DNA of 64,000 nt from Coturnix japonica (GCF_001577835.2 NC_029536.1:744001-808000); one strand, 5' to 3'; counted from the first letter of the stretch, positions 12,119 through 25,837 are shown. The notes: generated by a model from the sequence alone, not told the origin. Made by a program: numbers and translations.

Positions 12119-14296
12119 TGCATGATAGATGGTATTAGGAAAAAACACCCTTAGAAGAAAGCTGTGGGCTGGTGCTGGTGGTGGAGCACAGCTAATTCTA
12201 ATATACATAACTGAACAGAAAAACCTGAATTCCAAGCTCCTTCTGAAGGCTCCTGGAGAAGGTGACTCAGGTGAAGTGCTGCAGGCTTTGAGGCTGGATT
12301 GCTGCATTGCTTTCTGCTGCTGAAGTCCAAAATGGCTGTATTTTTCTTTATCCCGTCATTAGAAAACGAAGCAGCTTCATAAAATATTTATATTTCTAAA
12401 AATAATTGATTTCCTTTTAAGACCCTTGAAGTGAAACCTTACGATGGCGTAAGCGTTGCCTGGGTCATGTTCTAAAGAGTGAAAAACATAATGAAAGAGC
12501 CGGTATGAGCCACTTCACAGGGCAGACCGATAGCTTTGTTTAATTACTGTGCACAATGCAGGCTTCACTTTGCTGCCTCAACAACGAGAGACGTTCTGCC
12601 TCTTCCCAGCCAGGCTCCAGGCAGCTGACTTTCCTACCTGGGGCTGGGAGAGAGAGGGATGGGGATGGGGTTGGGGATGGGGTTGGGGATGGGCACAGAC
12701 CTGAGAGGGGAACCCTCACCATCCCCTGCAGCAGAGCCACGGAGCAGTGAGATTTGTGCAGGCAGAACAATGGGGACACCTGCACAGGGAATGAGGAGTG
12801 AGAGCCAAAACAAAAATCAGCCCCTGATTGTTTAGGAATGGTTCTGCTATTGTGCATCAGTGGCATTGTCTGCAGCGAGGCGGCTTGTATCAGAGTCCTC
12901 GAGATGCCACAGGAGAGAAGCAGCAACATCTTCCTCAAATTCTTGCCCATTGTTTGAGATGTACATACAAATCCCATCAATTCCAGCCTGGCTGAGCTTC
13001 ACTGCTTAATAATCAGGTCTTACAACAGGGGAAAGAGTGAGTGTGTAAGACATGAGTGTTGTTCAACACACAGCCCAGGGTGCTGAGGGCCTGGCAGAAT
13101 TCATGCAGCTGCTGATGTGGATGTGCAGGGCTGAACTGGAGCAAACTGAAAAGCAAGTTCTGCTGGACCGCAGCGCTATGAATTCTTAATTCCTCTGCCC
13201 AGACGGCTTGGAAAGCAATGTTAATTACAAAGCCTTGCTCAGAAGAAATAAAACATGAGCACAAAGAGCTGAGGCCATATGTGTGGGATCCCCTGCCCCA
13301 GGCTGGGCTGCAGGCACAGGAGCTGGGTGAGGGCTTCGGGATCTGCACAAACGCCTTATTTCACTTCCCTGTTTCAGATTCAGCCTCTGATAGAGCAAAA
13401 CATTATTGAACTGGAAACGTTGCTTAATTCTTTTCTTAAGAAATAGGCTCTGGGAGGCCAGGGAGTGGAAGCAGCAGTGCACAAACACCATGTGCAGCTC
13501 CAGCAGCAGCAAATGTGTGCTCCGCTCCCAGGGCTGCTCAGCTGTGCTGTGCTCTGGCCACTGGGCTGCAAATTGTTCGTGTCCTCCCATGACCGCTGTC
13601 AAGAAACCATAACCCTTCTGCTCCCGAAAGGGTTCACAGATAGTTGTAATGACCTACTTCTATTCACGCATTCGTCACAGAGAATATTAATTAAAGTTTC
13701 GTTGTGGTTTTATTTGTATTTATTTATTTATTTTTTAAATAATCGCTACTAATTTTAGGAGGGATTTCAGCCATACCACTGCATTAAGTGCAAATAACCT
13801 GGAACAAAGGGCTTGTTTCTGTGGCTGTTGATATTAATGCCTCTCCTAGAAGCAATGGCAGCAGGGGGAGGGAAGGCATTAACGGTCCCATTATGCTGCA
13901 TTACACAAACGGCGTGCTTTGCTCATCTAGGGGATTTAATGGCTTGGTGCTATAAGAGTCTAAAAGCTGGCAAGGGTAAGATAATGGACTGTAAAAAATA
14001 GATGCTTATTGACACTTTCCCTCATTGTTTGGCATCGGCAGAACCAGCTCTTGGCGAGGGGCACAAGGATGAGCTGGTGAGGAGGGGCTGCATCTGCCTG
14101 TCTGCAGATCCCTGGGGTTGGATCAGTGCTAACCAAACACAGAGCCCTTCCAAGGACACTGCTGCTGGCCAAGAGATCACATCCCTGCTAAGGATGCCAT
14201 GGACCAGAATGATATCATCTCTCCTTACACATTGAGATGGCACAGCTCGGCCCCAAGAGGCACTTCCCAGATATGCTCAGCACACAGTGGGATTTT
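12119..14296. other. Gene-free stretch with A/T-rich blocks
   Basis: No gene is recognised. A/T-rich blocks occur at about 12330-12540 and 13620-13990, the latter with ATTAATTAAAG-type words. A short G-rich tandem repeat lies at 12656-12693 and is listed separately. Confidence 0.5.
12656..12693 (+). repeat. Short G-rich tandem repeat (GGGATGGGGTTG)n
   Basis: About three copies of a 12-bp unit built from GGGGAT and GGGGTT hexamers. Guanine runs of four, all on the plus strand, suggest quadruplex potential. Its hexamer composition echoes the longer repeat at 3881-4000. Confidence 0.8.
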
Positions 14297-14480
14297 GAAC
14301 CATGGAATCAGAGAATCAGGTTGGAAAAGACCTTTAAAACCACGGAGTCCAGATTATCAACCCATCCTCACCATGCTCACTGAACCGTGTCCTTAAATTA
14401 AGTCATGTCCTCCCCATAGAGCCATTTCAATTGGGAAAGATCTCTAAGATCCCCAAGTCCAACCCCAATCTCCAACCACT
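14297..14480 (-). mobile_element. Two adjacent CR1 3'-end fragments
   Basis: The first fragment (about 14297-14410) starts with the CR1 terminus and runs through the 'ccaacccatc'-like and 'gaaccgtgtcc' segments. A second, shorter terminus follows at about 14411-14480 ('gggaaagatctctaagatcc'). Both are on the minus strand, truncated and diverged. They may be separate insertions or a duplicated terminus like the array at 11894-12118. Confidence 0.7.
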
Positions 14481-17400
14481 TATCTGCTTTCTGCTGCCCT
14501 CTGCATTTAGCTTCAGCACCTGTCTGTGCGCACCAGGGCTTAGCAGGACTTTTCTCACTCTGGGCATGATTTCTGATTTAATTCTTAATGCCATTGGTCT
14601 CCTCAGATCCCACACATCCACATGCTGAGGTTTGCTGGCACGTGCTGGGGGCAGCCTGAAGGTGGGAGATGTATGTAGGAGTGGAGACACCCAAATACGG
14701 CTCTGCTGGGGATCGCTCTGCCTGGAGTCTCAGGCACTGGTAATTATTACTCTTTTAATTTCATTACTCAGTATTGTGATAGGAAGCTTCACCTCTCATT
14801 TCTCTCTCCTATACAAACTCCTATTAGTGCTCTGTGTGATGAAACCATTCCCCACCTGGCAGCTGAGCTGATACAGACTGCTGCTCAGCACCACGATGCC
14901 ATCACAGTTGCTCAGCACCTGCAGCTGTCCCTGCTCAGACCACCCCAAGCAGGTTACCTGGTGCTGTTTGATCTGCTTCCAAAAAACCAAAGAGGGAAGC
15001 TTCCACTTTGCCTTTCTTACGATCCATAAAACGCTGCTGGAGGCAGAGACAGCTGCTGCTATAAAAAGTTATGGTTTAGAAGAAGAACTTCCAGTGGTAG
15101 CACGAGATGGCTGGGCTGTGCTGCACGTGCAATGCTGGGCATCTCGGAATGGGATCAGCCATCACAGTGGGCAGGAGGGAGTTAAAGGAGGCAGCAGAGC
15201 ACCTGATAGCCCTCAGGTACAAGGGTATAAAGAGCTGCAGAGGGGACTGTGCTCAAGAGTGGCTGCTAGGGGCTGAAAGGTATTCCTAGGGCCAGGATGG
15301 GACAGGTCTGGAGGTGCGGCTGTTGGAACAGTGCTGGAAGGGCTCCCCATTTTCAGATGAGGGGAACAAACAGCTCCCAAGCTCTCATCCCTATTCCATT
15401 GCCTTGTTCTACTGCTTGGAAGCTCTGTGCCCTACTTCATTGCTTGAAAAGGGGGAGATCTGAAGAGGGAGGGGTGCATGGGGGATGAATTACAGCTGCA
15501 CCTTGGGGCTGTGGGTGCTGCAAGCAATAGGAGTGCAAAAAAGTAATCAGCAAACTGGGAGCTGGTTCCTTAAGGCTTGAAGCTGTGCAGGAGCACAGCA
15601 GGGCACCTCGCCTTGTGGTTGGGATGCAGCCAGGTGAGCCTGGTCCTGGTCAGTGCAGGGCACAGTGGGCAGCACAGTGTCACCACGGCCCTGATGATGC
15701 TCACAGTGATTCCACATCCCTGCTTAACAGCAGTGTTTAAAAAGAGGAGTTGCCATGACAACTGCCAGATGGGTTTGTGCAGGGTTTGGGCTGCGATGCT
15801 CTGCCCTGCTCTGGGGCACTGCTGTGTGTTTGGTGCTACATCACCCACGTGTGTCTTCACCCCAACCACCCGGTGCTGCAGAGGGTTTGCAAGAGCCAGA
15901 GGCTGATTCAGGGCCTGGCCACGAGCATTAAAGCAGCTCCATGTTGCATCACCAACCTGCGTGGTGCTCACTGAGCTGCGGGACGCACTGTAGGTTCCTC
16001 CAACAAACACCTCTGAGCCTGCAGGCTCCCTGCAGGGGGCTCAGAGCTTTGCATGCTCCTTGCCAGCAGGATCCAGCCCTGCAGGGATGCCCTTTAGGTC
16101 AGTGGCAACGTGGGGTGCCTGCTCCTTTCAGCTGCTGTTGGCCACCCTGATGGCTTTGCTGCTAACAGGGGCTGGTAGCGATGAAAGCAGCCCCCCGATG
16201 GGTGGGGTTTTGGCATTTCATCTCAGTTACCAAATGAATAATTTATACAAGCCTTTATTGGAGCCCAGAGTTATACAACAAATGTTCCGTGCGAACATGC
16301 TCACATATTTCAATGTTAATATCTCTCCAGTGAATTTCCTGGCAGCCCGAGCCAGGCTGGGATTGCCACATTGCTTATTTACGTAAAATATCATAATCTG
16401 GCTTTCATTTGCATTTCTGAAGTGCCATGGCAATGGCCAGGAGCACAGAGCCCTGCCAGCTGACTGTGGCTCTGGGGCAGAACTAAACGCAGCCCATCTC
16501 CTCTCTTTAGGTATTTAAAAGCCTCTCAGAAACGCACATAGGTTTTCATTCCCATTCTCTGTGTTCAGGCCCTATTTATGTACAGTGCTGCAGCTCCAGT
16601 TCTATAGGGATGACTCAAGCCCGTCCCAACATGGCTGTGTTTTCTTCCGAGCCATTTGCTGCTCAGAAGATTTCTGCCTCTCGGTTTCAGTTCTCCTTCC
16701 AGAAACTACACATCGCTTAAACTGACTTGAGTGTAATGATGCAAATGCAGGAAGCAGGTAATTAGTCTCTGGAGGGTGGAACTGAGACTGAAGCAATGAA
16801 ATTGTTCTGGATGGATCCAACTCCACCGAACTCAGGAAGGCAGAAATCCCCCAAGGAACACAGGGAGGGGCAGCGTGTGGGTGCTGCCCTATGGAACTGG
16901 GATCCCCCTCCCACCAGGAGTGGGGCAGGAGGGGGGTGGGTAGATGAGGCTGCAGATGAGCTCAATGGGAGCATTTCCAATGGAAGGTGGTGATGGCTGA
17001 GGAAAAATAATTGCATATCTATGGCAAATATCTGGAGCAAGTGCACATATACCTGGCAGGATTGTTTTAAATGGAGCTTACCATGGCTGCTGTCACTCAT
17101 TTTGCTCCTTTTTCATGTCTTTCTCTCTTCCAATGGATATGAGAGAGGAGTTAATTTCACCCCAGGCAGCACCTGATGGCGTATGGGAACAGTCTGGCCA
17201 TGCCACTGTCTGGGTACACTCAGCACATGGCCATGGCACTGCTGCACCAGGGCTGCACTTCCAGGGGAGCAATACATTGCTACTCCCCTCTAATTGCCAT
17301 AGAACACCTCAGTGCTTGTGGAGCAAGGAATGGTTCTGCACGATGCACTGGGGACTGGCAAAGCTGCTGGCACAAACAGGATAATGAATGTTGGATAACT

Positions 17401-20400
17401 CGTATTGTTTCACAGGCTGAGCTTAAATATTGAAGGAGCAGTATCCCTGTATCAGAGAAGGGCTTAAGGCTATCTTAAATCTAAGGCATGTTTTCCTCTC
17501 TGCACGCGGGGATTTGCACGGGGACCTCACTTCAGCGTTAATGGGATTTGTGAGCTTGGAACGTCTCCTAATGCACTGCTTCCCCGCTATCTCTTGTCTG
17601 AGTAAAACAAGTTTGAATTTTTCATCTTAATTGCAAACCTGTGATCTGGAGTAGATTTCCTTGTACTGAAAAGCATCAGCTTTCAGACCTGGCAGAGCCA
17701 CATCCCCATGCACTGTGTGCCCACATCCCAGCTCTGCTTTGCCCTGCAGCAGCCACTTAGCCATGAACCCCCCAGTGCTACCTGCAATGCTCCCTATTGT
17801 GCACGGCCTGAGCGAGGCCATTTGTAATGGAGTGTTGTTTGCTGCTCCCTGGGCCAGCACTGACACCAGGGCTATTCCCTGTGCTTCCCCTCCGCTGCGC
17901 AGAGCCACATTTCAGGCTGTTGCTGTTACTGTAGGAGCACTCTGTAAAGTTGCTGCTGTAGTGGAATAGAAAGTTATCACCAACCCCGTGGGGATCTGGT
18001 GAAGATGCTGGCACGAGAAGAGTTTGTAATGAGCTCTAAGACATATTAATGAAGAGAAGTATAATTATTATTGCTGAGTTCAATTACAGCCCCTGGATTA
18101 CAAATATTCTCCCACAATCCCTCAAGAAAGAAATGCATCTTGTCTCCGCAATTAAATAAACTGCATATCAAGGGGAAAGGAGCGGATTAAACTACAGAAG
18201 GAGAAATTGCTTCTGCTGGAGGCTGGTGGCCCTGTCATCCCGAGCGGCTCTCGAGGCTCTGAGGGACGGATCCCTACTGAGCTCCTGCTCTGACGTTCTG
18301 ATGGGATCTCAGCCCCAAGGACTGCCCAGCTTCTCCTTAAACACCGCTTCCATCTGCGGGGCCATCTGTGGGAACGACAGCGCTGCTGCTTGCTGGGTTC
18401 TGTCAGAGCCTGGTATCTGAAAGCTCTCTTTGTGCAGCCTGATTGCTGTTTCATCTCCCCTTGCTAACCTGCTTTACACGCCGCTGCAGCGCTGCCTTTT
18501 GATCGTGCAGGCTGCAGGAAGCGTGTTTGTGCTGCGAACCCCGCGGCTCCGTGACTGCACCGTGCTGCCCATGGGGAAACTGCTGTCCAAACAGTCTCTA
18601 ATTCCCAAAAGACAGAGAGCTGCCGGCTTCGCTTTCTAGATGAAATGACAACAAGGAATAAACAGTTTTATTCTTCAGCTCATGGGTGGTTTTCTATTCA
18701 CACGTCCTCACGTCAAATCCAGTTGTCACACTGTGGCTTCTGGCCAGCTGATGGCCACCTGGGGGACTGATGTGCCACCTTGATGGGTGAACTGGGCCAG
18801 AGGCACTCAGCAGGAAGGAATTGCTGCACATAGACTCTGCCAGGCCCTGGGAGAGGAGCAGAGATACAAGGCAAGGCACAGCAGCCCTTCTGCAGGCAGA
18901 AGGTGCCTTCGTGCTGTAACATCATCTGATGGAGCTGCTCTGCCAGAACAGCTTCGAAAGAGTGTGGAGGATACGCACCACTGGTTTCTTAATGGGGGTG
19001 ATGGAGGCATGCTTCCATGCAAAGCATATTTAAACAGATTGTAATGAGGATCCGGCTTCATTATGGAGCCTTGTAGGGCTGATGACTGAATTGCTCCTGT
19101 TGCACTCGGGTCCCCAGTTGGAATGAATGCATGAGCATGCAGCACTCGAAGACACCAGAGCAGTTGTCTCAGCGTGAATCTTGCCAATGGTACAATATTG
19201 CTTGCTGTTGCATGAACAGAACATGTCTCCTCTGATTGTTTTTCCCTGCTCTTCTGAGATAGATGCTGTTTGAGGAGCCCCACTGGAGGAAGGTCTTCTC
19301 AGAGGAGCAGACACAGCTTTTTACATGAAACCTCTGGCACCAGGAGAGGAGGGGACTGAAAACCAACAGCAAATTGCTTTGCCAACGAAGCTCGATCCTT
19401 TCTGGAAGGAATCTGTGAGACTTGGCAGGAGTCTGACCTCAGCAACCCATCCCATGGTCCCATTCCGGGGTGTTTCAGCTGTAATTGTCCTTTTTTAATT
19501 TGGGGAGCTACTGAGCTGTAGAAATATTCCCCAAGCAGCTTTAAGTCCCACTCCTGTAAGATACCAGGGAGGAAGATTCCTCTTGATGGAAACTGTGATG
19601 GTTTTTGCTCTGTTAAGGCACTACCTGGCCCAGCACTTGTGCTCAGGCCAGCTCTGCCCCTTGGGTTGCTGCTCATCTGCCCATGGATTGGGCTGTGGGT
19701 TTGCTTTAGGATGGGGCTGCAGCAGCCGTGTGGGTATCACTGTGCTGAATGGCAAGGCTGGTCCCAAGCTGGGTTCAAAGGGATGTGCTGGGTACAGTTC
19801 TGCAAAGTAAGTGCAGAATGTAAAACATGCTGGTGATCTTCTATTTCCCAGCAGCTGCAGACTGGTCCCTGCTACTCTGTGTGCCTGGCAGGGACTGCTC
19901 GTTCCGGTGGGAGCAGAACACACTTGCTGGTACCTGCAGAGGATAAAAGGGAAGAGATGATTTGTTCGCATCCCAAAGCAATCCCTGCAGGCAGATTCAG
20001 AGACAGGTTTCCAATTGCCTCCATTCAGAGACAGCGAGCAGGCTTTAAAGAATCCTGTGTATTTTTAGCAGCAACAAAATATCGGTGGAAATCTAATAAA
20101 CTTTGCCATCAAATATTTATCCCATTACACCGGCTTAAGTAATTCAAGTTGCTGAAATCAACACAGTGTTTTTATTTTTAATGAGCCTGCTGTAAAACAG
20201 CCTCCTCTATCATTGTCAGGTGCGCGTGGAAGAGAGGTACGTCGGCACCAAGCGCTTTTAATCTCCCCGAAGAAACAATGCTAAATAATGGAGAACGTTT
20301 ACCAAAACGCTGCCTGTCGCTGGGAGAAGAGCTCAGCAGGGCTGGGTAAGGCTGCAGCTCCGTGCCCAGGGCAGGAGGGCTGCCGTGTGCCAGGCAGGTC

Positions 20401-22081
20401 TCGGGGTCGCTGAGCTGCATGCAGTGGCAATGGGCAGAAGCCGCTGTTCCCTCGGCATCTCCGGTGGAACAGTGACCCCCAGCGTCTGCAGCCCCCCACC
20501 CGGAGGAGAAAACTTGTTTGCAAGCCGCTGTTAATGCAGCTGTTAGGCGGAATGGGAACAAAATGGTCTGCATTGTGGCAGCGATGCTGGGTTGCCACAG
20601 CATACCGAATCCTGGTGCAACGGACTGGTCCCAGTGGGGTGTTTTGTGCTGGGATTGACTCGAGTTTTGTGTAAAAAATCCACATTGCTGGGAGCTGCTG
20701 GAGCCTTTGGAAGGGTATGAAGCTGCAGCATCCCCAGCTGTGCCAGCCACAGAGAGCATAGCTGCCAGTGCAGGCCCCCTCTGGACTCTTGGGTTCCTAT
20801 ATGTGCCTTAAGGGCTTAAAGGGTTAAAGTAATGAGGTCCTTTCTTTTTGGCATAGCCAGTGTGCTGTTTGATTACCTCCATGTTCTGGCACTCCGCATT
20901 TGGTTCTTGATAAGACATTGGAAAGACATCTAAAATAAGACTCAGAAAGGTTTTTCCATGTGGCAAGTGTAAAATGTAACTACATGTCATCGGTTTCCCA
21001 CTGTTTTTATGTACGGCCTCTCTGGTTCCTGGTGTATTTCTAAGTGATGGATACAAAGGTCTTACTTGGATTGGGGCAGTGCAGAGGCACTCAGGATGAT
21101 ACTGCTCAGGGGGTGTCAGAGGGCTGCAGGCTGACTTGAATGTTTCAGTTCTGGCTGTGTTATCAGCTCATCAGCAATCCTTCCTGGAGACAGTGGCTCC
21201 AGGAGCCCCAGATCAGCACTTCAGTATTCACCGTCATTACCTGAGTTGGCATGACAACATTGCGGCTGTGTGACTGGGAAGAACGATGGGGAAAAGCTGT
21301 GTCTCCAAAGCTCTGCTCAGCTAAGCCACCCTGCAGCCCAGGTCTCACTATCCCAGCTGGGAGGTGGTGCATCATCATTCTGCTTTCTCCCCAGGTGCTG
21401 CTAATGAAGAAGAATTGAATGCAGCCACTTGAGCTAAAAATATCCTTTCCATGGCAGGAAAAGACCAGTCCGTGCTCTTGCTGGATGCTTGGTGTGTTTG
21501 ATAGATCTCTCATTCAACAGTTCGCAGCCGTTAACGTTTACAGGCAACATTATTTTTGGCTGCTGTCCCTTGCATGTCACTAATGTTTAACCAAATGAAC
21601 TCGGAGGATTATAACAGACAGAGACACTGGTGGAAGTGACAGGCACAGAGACAAGTGCTGCAAGAAGCTAATTTACACATCGAATTTCACAGCCCGAGCC
21701 TCCCATCCTGCTCAATAAGCTCATCAGCTGCTGCTTCATACCCGCCAGCCAGCTCTCATAAAAACGAGGGAGCTCAGAAAATCGCCTTGTTGGTTTTTTT
21801 TCCCTCTTTCTCCTGCCTGCTTAGACAACAGATTCTAACAAAACCCACTTTTTAATACGGTTGAGACCAAGCCCTCTTTTATGTGGAAATGTGAGTTTAA
21901 TGTAAATAGTTTGAGCCGCTCTGCTTGGCTTTCAGGGCTTGTTGGCTGCCGGTGGTCTCTGTGCAGACTTTCAAGGCACTCAGGAGTCACTGAGCTGCTG
22001 AAACATGGGCAGGTCTCTTAGGGGGCTCTTGCTGCCTTTCCTGCAGTGAGAAGAATCTAGGAGCCTCGCAAAGAAGCTCGA
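14481..22081. other. Gene-free flank, part 3
   Basis: No gene is recognised in 7.6 kb. The longest open frame is 193 codons on the minus strand (20178-20759). It is alanine-, serine- and glutamine-rich in low-complexity fashion, has no splice context, and I regard it as chance. A/T-rich blocks at about 16200-16440, 18020-18190, 20050-20230 and 21530-21920 look like candidate conserved noncoding elements. Confidence 0.5.
16200..16440. promoter_or_regulatory. A/T-rich enhancer-like block with POU octamer
   Basis: A perfect octamer, ATTTGCAT, lies at 16407-16414 inside a block rich in ATAATTTAT, TTATTTACG and TATTTC words. The flanks are clearly more GC-rich. The motif is observed; the regulatory role is inference. 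Confidence 0.28.
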
Positions 22082-22143
22082 CAGGTTGATGGTTGGGCTT
22101 GACAACCTCAGAAGTCTTTCCAACCCTTATGATGCTGGTTCTA
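22082..22143 (+). mobile_element. Short CR1 LINE 3'-end fragment
   Basis: The segment has the plus-strand CR1 ending, with 'ggttgggcttgacaacctcag' type phrasing followed by 'gtctttccaaccc' and a decayed terminus. It is about 60 bp, severely truncated and diverged. Confidence 0.7.
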
Positions 22144-22954
22144 AGCCCTGCTGTTCTGGCTTTGTCTGTGCAAGGTGTGCATCCCCTGGATGTGTCCGAG
22201 GCCACCTTGCTGAGTCTGCCACCTCGGTGTTATAGAAACCATCCATTAACATCTCCAAACGGCTTTTTATTTTCTTGCTATTTTCAGTTCACAGAGGAAA
22301 TCGAGACGGCATCCAAGCTTTCCAGCAGCAAAAATGCCTCTCTGCAGCCAGCTCCAGTCTCTCCTGTTTACGAGGCAGTATAAGTTCTCACTGTATAATA
22401 AAAACAATCATCTGTATTCCTTGGCTGCGAGCAACAACACTGAGAGCGGAGCAAGTTTCGGTGCTTTGGAGGAGAATATGAATCATCTCAGCCATAGAAC
22501 AAAGCACAGAAGACCCCTGAGCGCTGAGCAGGCCTGTTTTCCAACCTGGAGCTGAGAAAGAAAACATCTGAGCTGGATATCCTCAGAGGAATATTGCTGC
22601 TGAATCTCTGAGGCTCAAATTGTTGCTTTTTCCAGGCCAGGATGTGCAATGGCAATGTTATCTGCTGGCTATCTGCACCATTCCTTCCCTGAGGGCTGTG
22701 GGGAAGGGATAACGACTTCCCAATGCACATCTTAGAAGCAAAGCTTTCAAAAAGAAGGCGCTGGGAAGCAAAAGACCCGAAGTGTTTATCACATACACAG
22801 CCTACATACACATTTATTTTATTTTATTTCCACTGAAGGCGGTTTAACACCGCGATGGGCCTAGCACCCCAAGGCATCTCTCCGCCCCTCCTGTGGTGAA
22901 GGGCGGCCCGCAGCGCCGGGCTCGGACCTGGCCGGGACGCTGCTCCTCCCCAAG
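22144..22954. promoter_or_regulatory. C1orf174 upstream region and CpG-rich promoter
   Basis: Up to about 22830 I see nothing definite. From 22840 to the start codon GC content and CpG density rise sharply, as in a housekeeping promoter, with GGGCGG-type boxes and no TATA box. AAGATGGCGGC (22952-22962) overlaps the start codon and fits the YY1 consensus, a known position for YY1 sites in housekeeping genes. Exact transcription start is not visible. Confidence 0.6.
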
Positions 22955-24335
22955 ATGGCGGCGGGCGGGAAGGGCCGAGCCGGGGCGGGTAGCGGAAAAG
23001 GAGACGGGGGGAGCCGGCAGGTGAGGGCCGAGCCGGGCTGATACCATGGACCGGAGGGAACATGGGGTGACTGGGGAGGGAACGGGCTGTGGAGGCTGTG
23101 CTGTGCCGTTGTGGTGGCAGGGGGCAGGCCTGGAGCGATGGGGAAGCGGCCAGCGGTGATGTCCTCCGCCTGGCACCCATCGTGGGGGTGCTCTATTTGG
23201 GCCTTTCTTTTCCTCCTAAATGCTCTTTTATTTATTTTATCTTTTATTATTTATGGGGAAATAATCTTTTCCCATAGTGGCTGTGCTTGGTGCTACAGCT
23301 CAGGAGGTTTCTCGCATGGAGTTTCATGCCACACGAGCTGGTTGCTGCTGTGTTCGGGTGCTTTTGAACTTCATGTGCTTCTCTTTGTTTTTCTAACAGG
23401 CTTCTTCACACAAAGCAGTTGGCAGACGGCCCTCCAAGAGGCTAAAATGTGAAAGAAACAGTCGGGTGAAGTCAGGACTGGAAGGCTGTATGTGTGAGAG
23501 TGAGAACCCTCCTGCATCTAAAACACCTGCTGAGGGCTCACCATCAAAAGGTACAGATCACCACGAAATTCAGCTGGAAAAAAGTGAAAGAATTCCAGAG
23601 ACCGGTGGAGAAAAACAGGAGAAGGAAGGTGATGTTTCTTCAAAGCCACATGCGGCAAAAGCAAGTAGTGCACCTTCAAAAACAGAAAGCAATGAGGATC
23701 TGCAAGATCGTGCCTGCAGGGAGGAGAACAGCTGTGAGAGCTTGATTTTGGAAGGGAACTGCTTGAAGGATGGAGACGTCCCTAAGAAACTAACAGAACT
23801 AGATAACAGTGCTTTCTTGGATGAAGACAGTAACCAGCCGATGCCACTGGATCGGTTCTTTGGAAACATTGACTTTATGCAGGTAAAGGTTGAGTCTGCC
23901 TTTAATATTATATACATTTGGACACCTGATGCCTTCATCTTTTATCCATTTAATGAATGTTGTGTTTAGTGGGAGCAGTGAGGATTCACTTGTGGAGGAC
24001 TTTATCTCCTCTGCATCCTTTTTGACTGCAGAGAGAACAACAGCCCTCACTTGGACCATGAGCTGGTTCAGACAGGCTCCCCTCTGCACTCTGTAAAGGT
24101 TTATTCAGATGTGTGTGTGTTAATGCCTCATGTATGAGACTGGGGAAGAATGGGAACTGCTGGAGATGGGGGAGGTTTGCCATCTGCAGCAACTTCACTT
24201 CATCATTTCATCTTTTTCTTCAAGGATGAGCTAGCAGCTGTTCTCCCGAGCACAACAATGAGCAGGCGGGAATACAGAAGGCTGCATTTCATCGCCAAGG
24301 AAGATGAGGAGGAGGACGACGAGGATGTTCTCTAG
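22955..24335 (+). CDS. C1orf174: C1orf174-family nuclear protein, complete
   Basis: There are three coding exons: 22955-23020, 23400-23882 and 24225-24335. All junctions are GT/AG and in phase 0, giving 219 aa. I recognise the family from its C-terminal half. It has the conserved DNSAFLDEDSNQPMPLDRFF stretch, then FGNIDFMQ, then SRREYRRLHFIAKEDEEEDD, which closely matches human C1orf174. The N-terminus (MAAGGKG..) is glycine-rich and unlike human. Between lies a basic, lysine-rich patch and a long acidic, serine-rich, probably disordered segment. The protein ends in an acidic tail. Its function is not established. It starts in a CpG-rich promoter and converges with DFFB. A first exon ending only 66 nt after the ATG is supported by a clean CAG/GTGAGG donor. 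Confidence 0.93.
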
Positions 24336-25797
24336 CAGCAAACTGTAAAACACAGGAAACTTTTCCTTGTCTTCCTACCAGAGCGATGGTGGTAGGCTGT
24401 ATCACTGGCATGACGTGTCAGTATTTGCATTTTCTTAGAGAATGGCTAGAGTCTGTTTCTAGAGTTGGCAGATACAGTATTCCCCCTCAGTTTTCTGGGG
24501 CAGAGTTTGACTGAATTCCATCTTCCACCACGTCAGCTGTAAGCATTGCCCTTTTAATAGCTCTATAATGCAGATTGTTCAGTGTTTTCAACTGACTTCC
24601 AAAGGTTGTGAATAGAAGTTTCACAAATACATTGGCAGTGAAAAAGGCAGAACAGAATCTCTCAGTAGGACTTTAACTGGTAGACAAACAAGTAGTGGTG
24701 GCCAAGTAGATATGGGTCAGTCCTTCAAATCTGTTCCTTCTGGCCTGCATTTTTACATGAGCAACCTCACGAACTGCTAACTCATGCAGTGTTGGTGATA
24801 GTACTTTGAAAGTGTGATTCTGCAAGAAGCTCCCAGATATTTATTATTATAAACACAGAAGAAAGTATTTCTAAAAATACAGAGAAAATATAATCAGCAG
24901 ATGGTTTAAATCAATATTAATTTCTACAGCTACAGTATGTTGAACATTCAAAAATCTGAAGCCAAACAAATTGTATATGCATGACATGTTAATTTATTCA
25001 AATTCCCACTCCAGTTGATGTATTGTTTCTGTCAGTGCCAGTTCTTGGCTCCTTTTTACTCTTAAGTTTGTAACACTGCAAAAAAAAACCTTCCTATTTT
25101 GGTGTATACGTGGTTTTCATCACAACTCCATCTAAAAGCAGTTCTCCCAGCTCTCCCTTAATTCCTTATTAGCTGACTTTTTTTTTTCCTAGGCAGTCTC
25201 TTTACACACACTCAGTGTAAAATGGTGTTAGTAGGAAATGTGCCATGCTGACAGCACAATGCTTGTTGTCACATCTTTATTGCAGTCCCTTCCCCAATAC
25301 CAAAACACCAGAATGTGCATTTTCACTTCTCTTACTGTTGATGTATATTCAGTGAGATGATCAGGATCAATCCAATGGTGCTGAAACTCCATACTAAAAA
25401 TGCATTTGCTTATTTTCACGTTGAAATGTTTGGGAAAGGAATTGAATTTACTGCTTTAATTAGCACTGTCTGTAGCAAAGCTCCTGCATTTCCAAGCCCT
25501 AGCAAGTCAGGACTCACACAGCAATACTGTCTTAATAATAATCTTGTCTGAACTAGATGAATTGATCTGATAAGAAAGAGAACCAGTGATAGGAAGAAAC
25601 TGGGGAGAAAAATGCAAAACAAAACCAAAACCAGCAACCAAAGTAAACACCCAGAACTTTCCTAGAGGTAAATGATGATGATGTCTGCTAACTACCCACT
25701 ACTTAATTGATAAGCACTTTTTCCTATGCTAAGTCTTTCTGGTCTGTATTGGTCATGCTATATTATACCTATGTTGACTACTCAGCACCTCTACCTC

Positions 25798-25815
25798 CAC
25801 ACACACACACACACA
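25798..25815 (+). repeat. (CA)9 microsatellite
   Basis: Nine uninterrupted CA dinucleotides, in the convergent 3' region between C1orf174 and DFFB. Confidence 0.95.
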
Positions 25816-25837
25816 GAAAGGTGGCAGTGATGTTACT

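Noticed and set aside
20178-20759. Minus-strand open frame of 193 codons in the gene-free flank
   Set aside because: Low-complexity composition, no splice partners, no recognisable motif, and no promoter-like context. Chance is the simplest reading.
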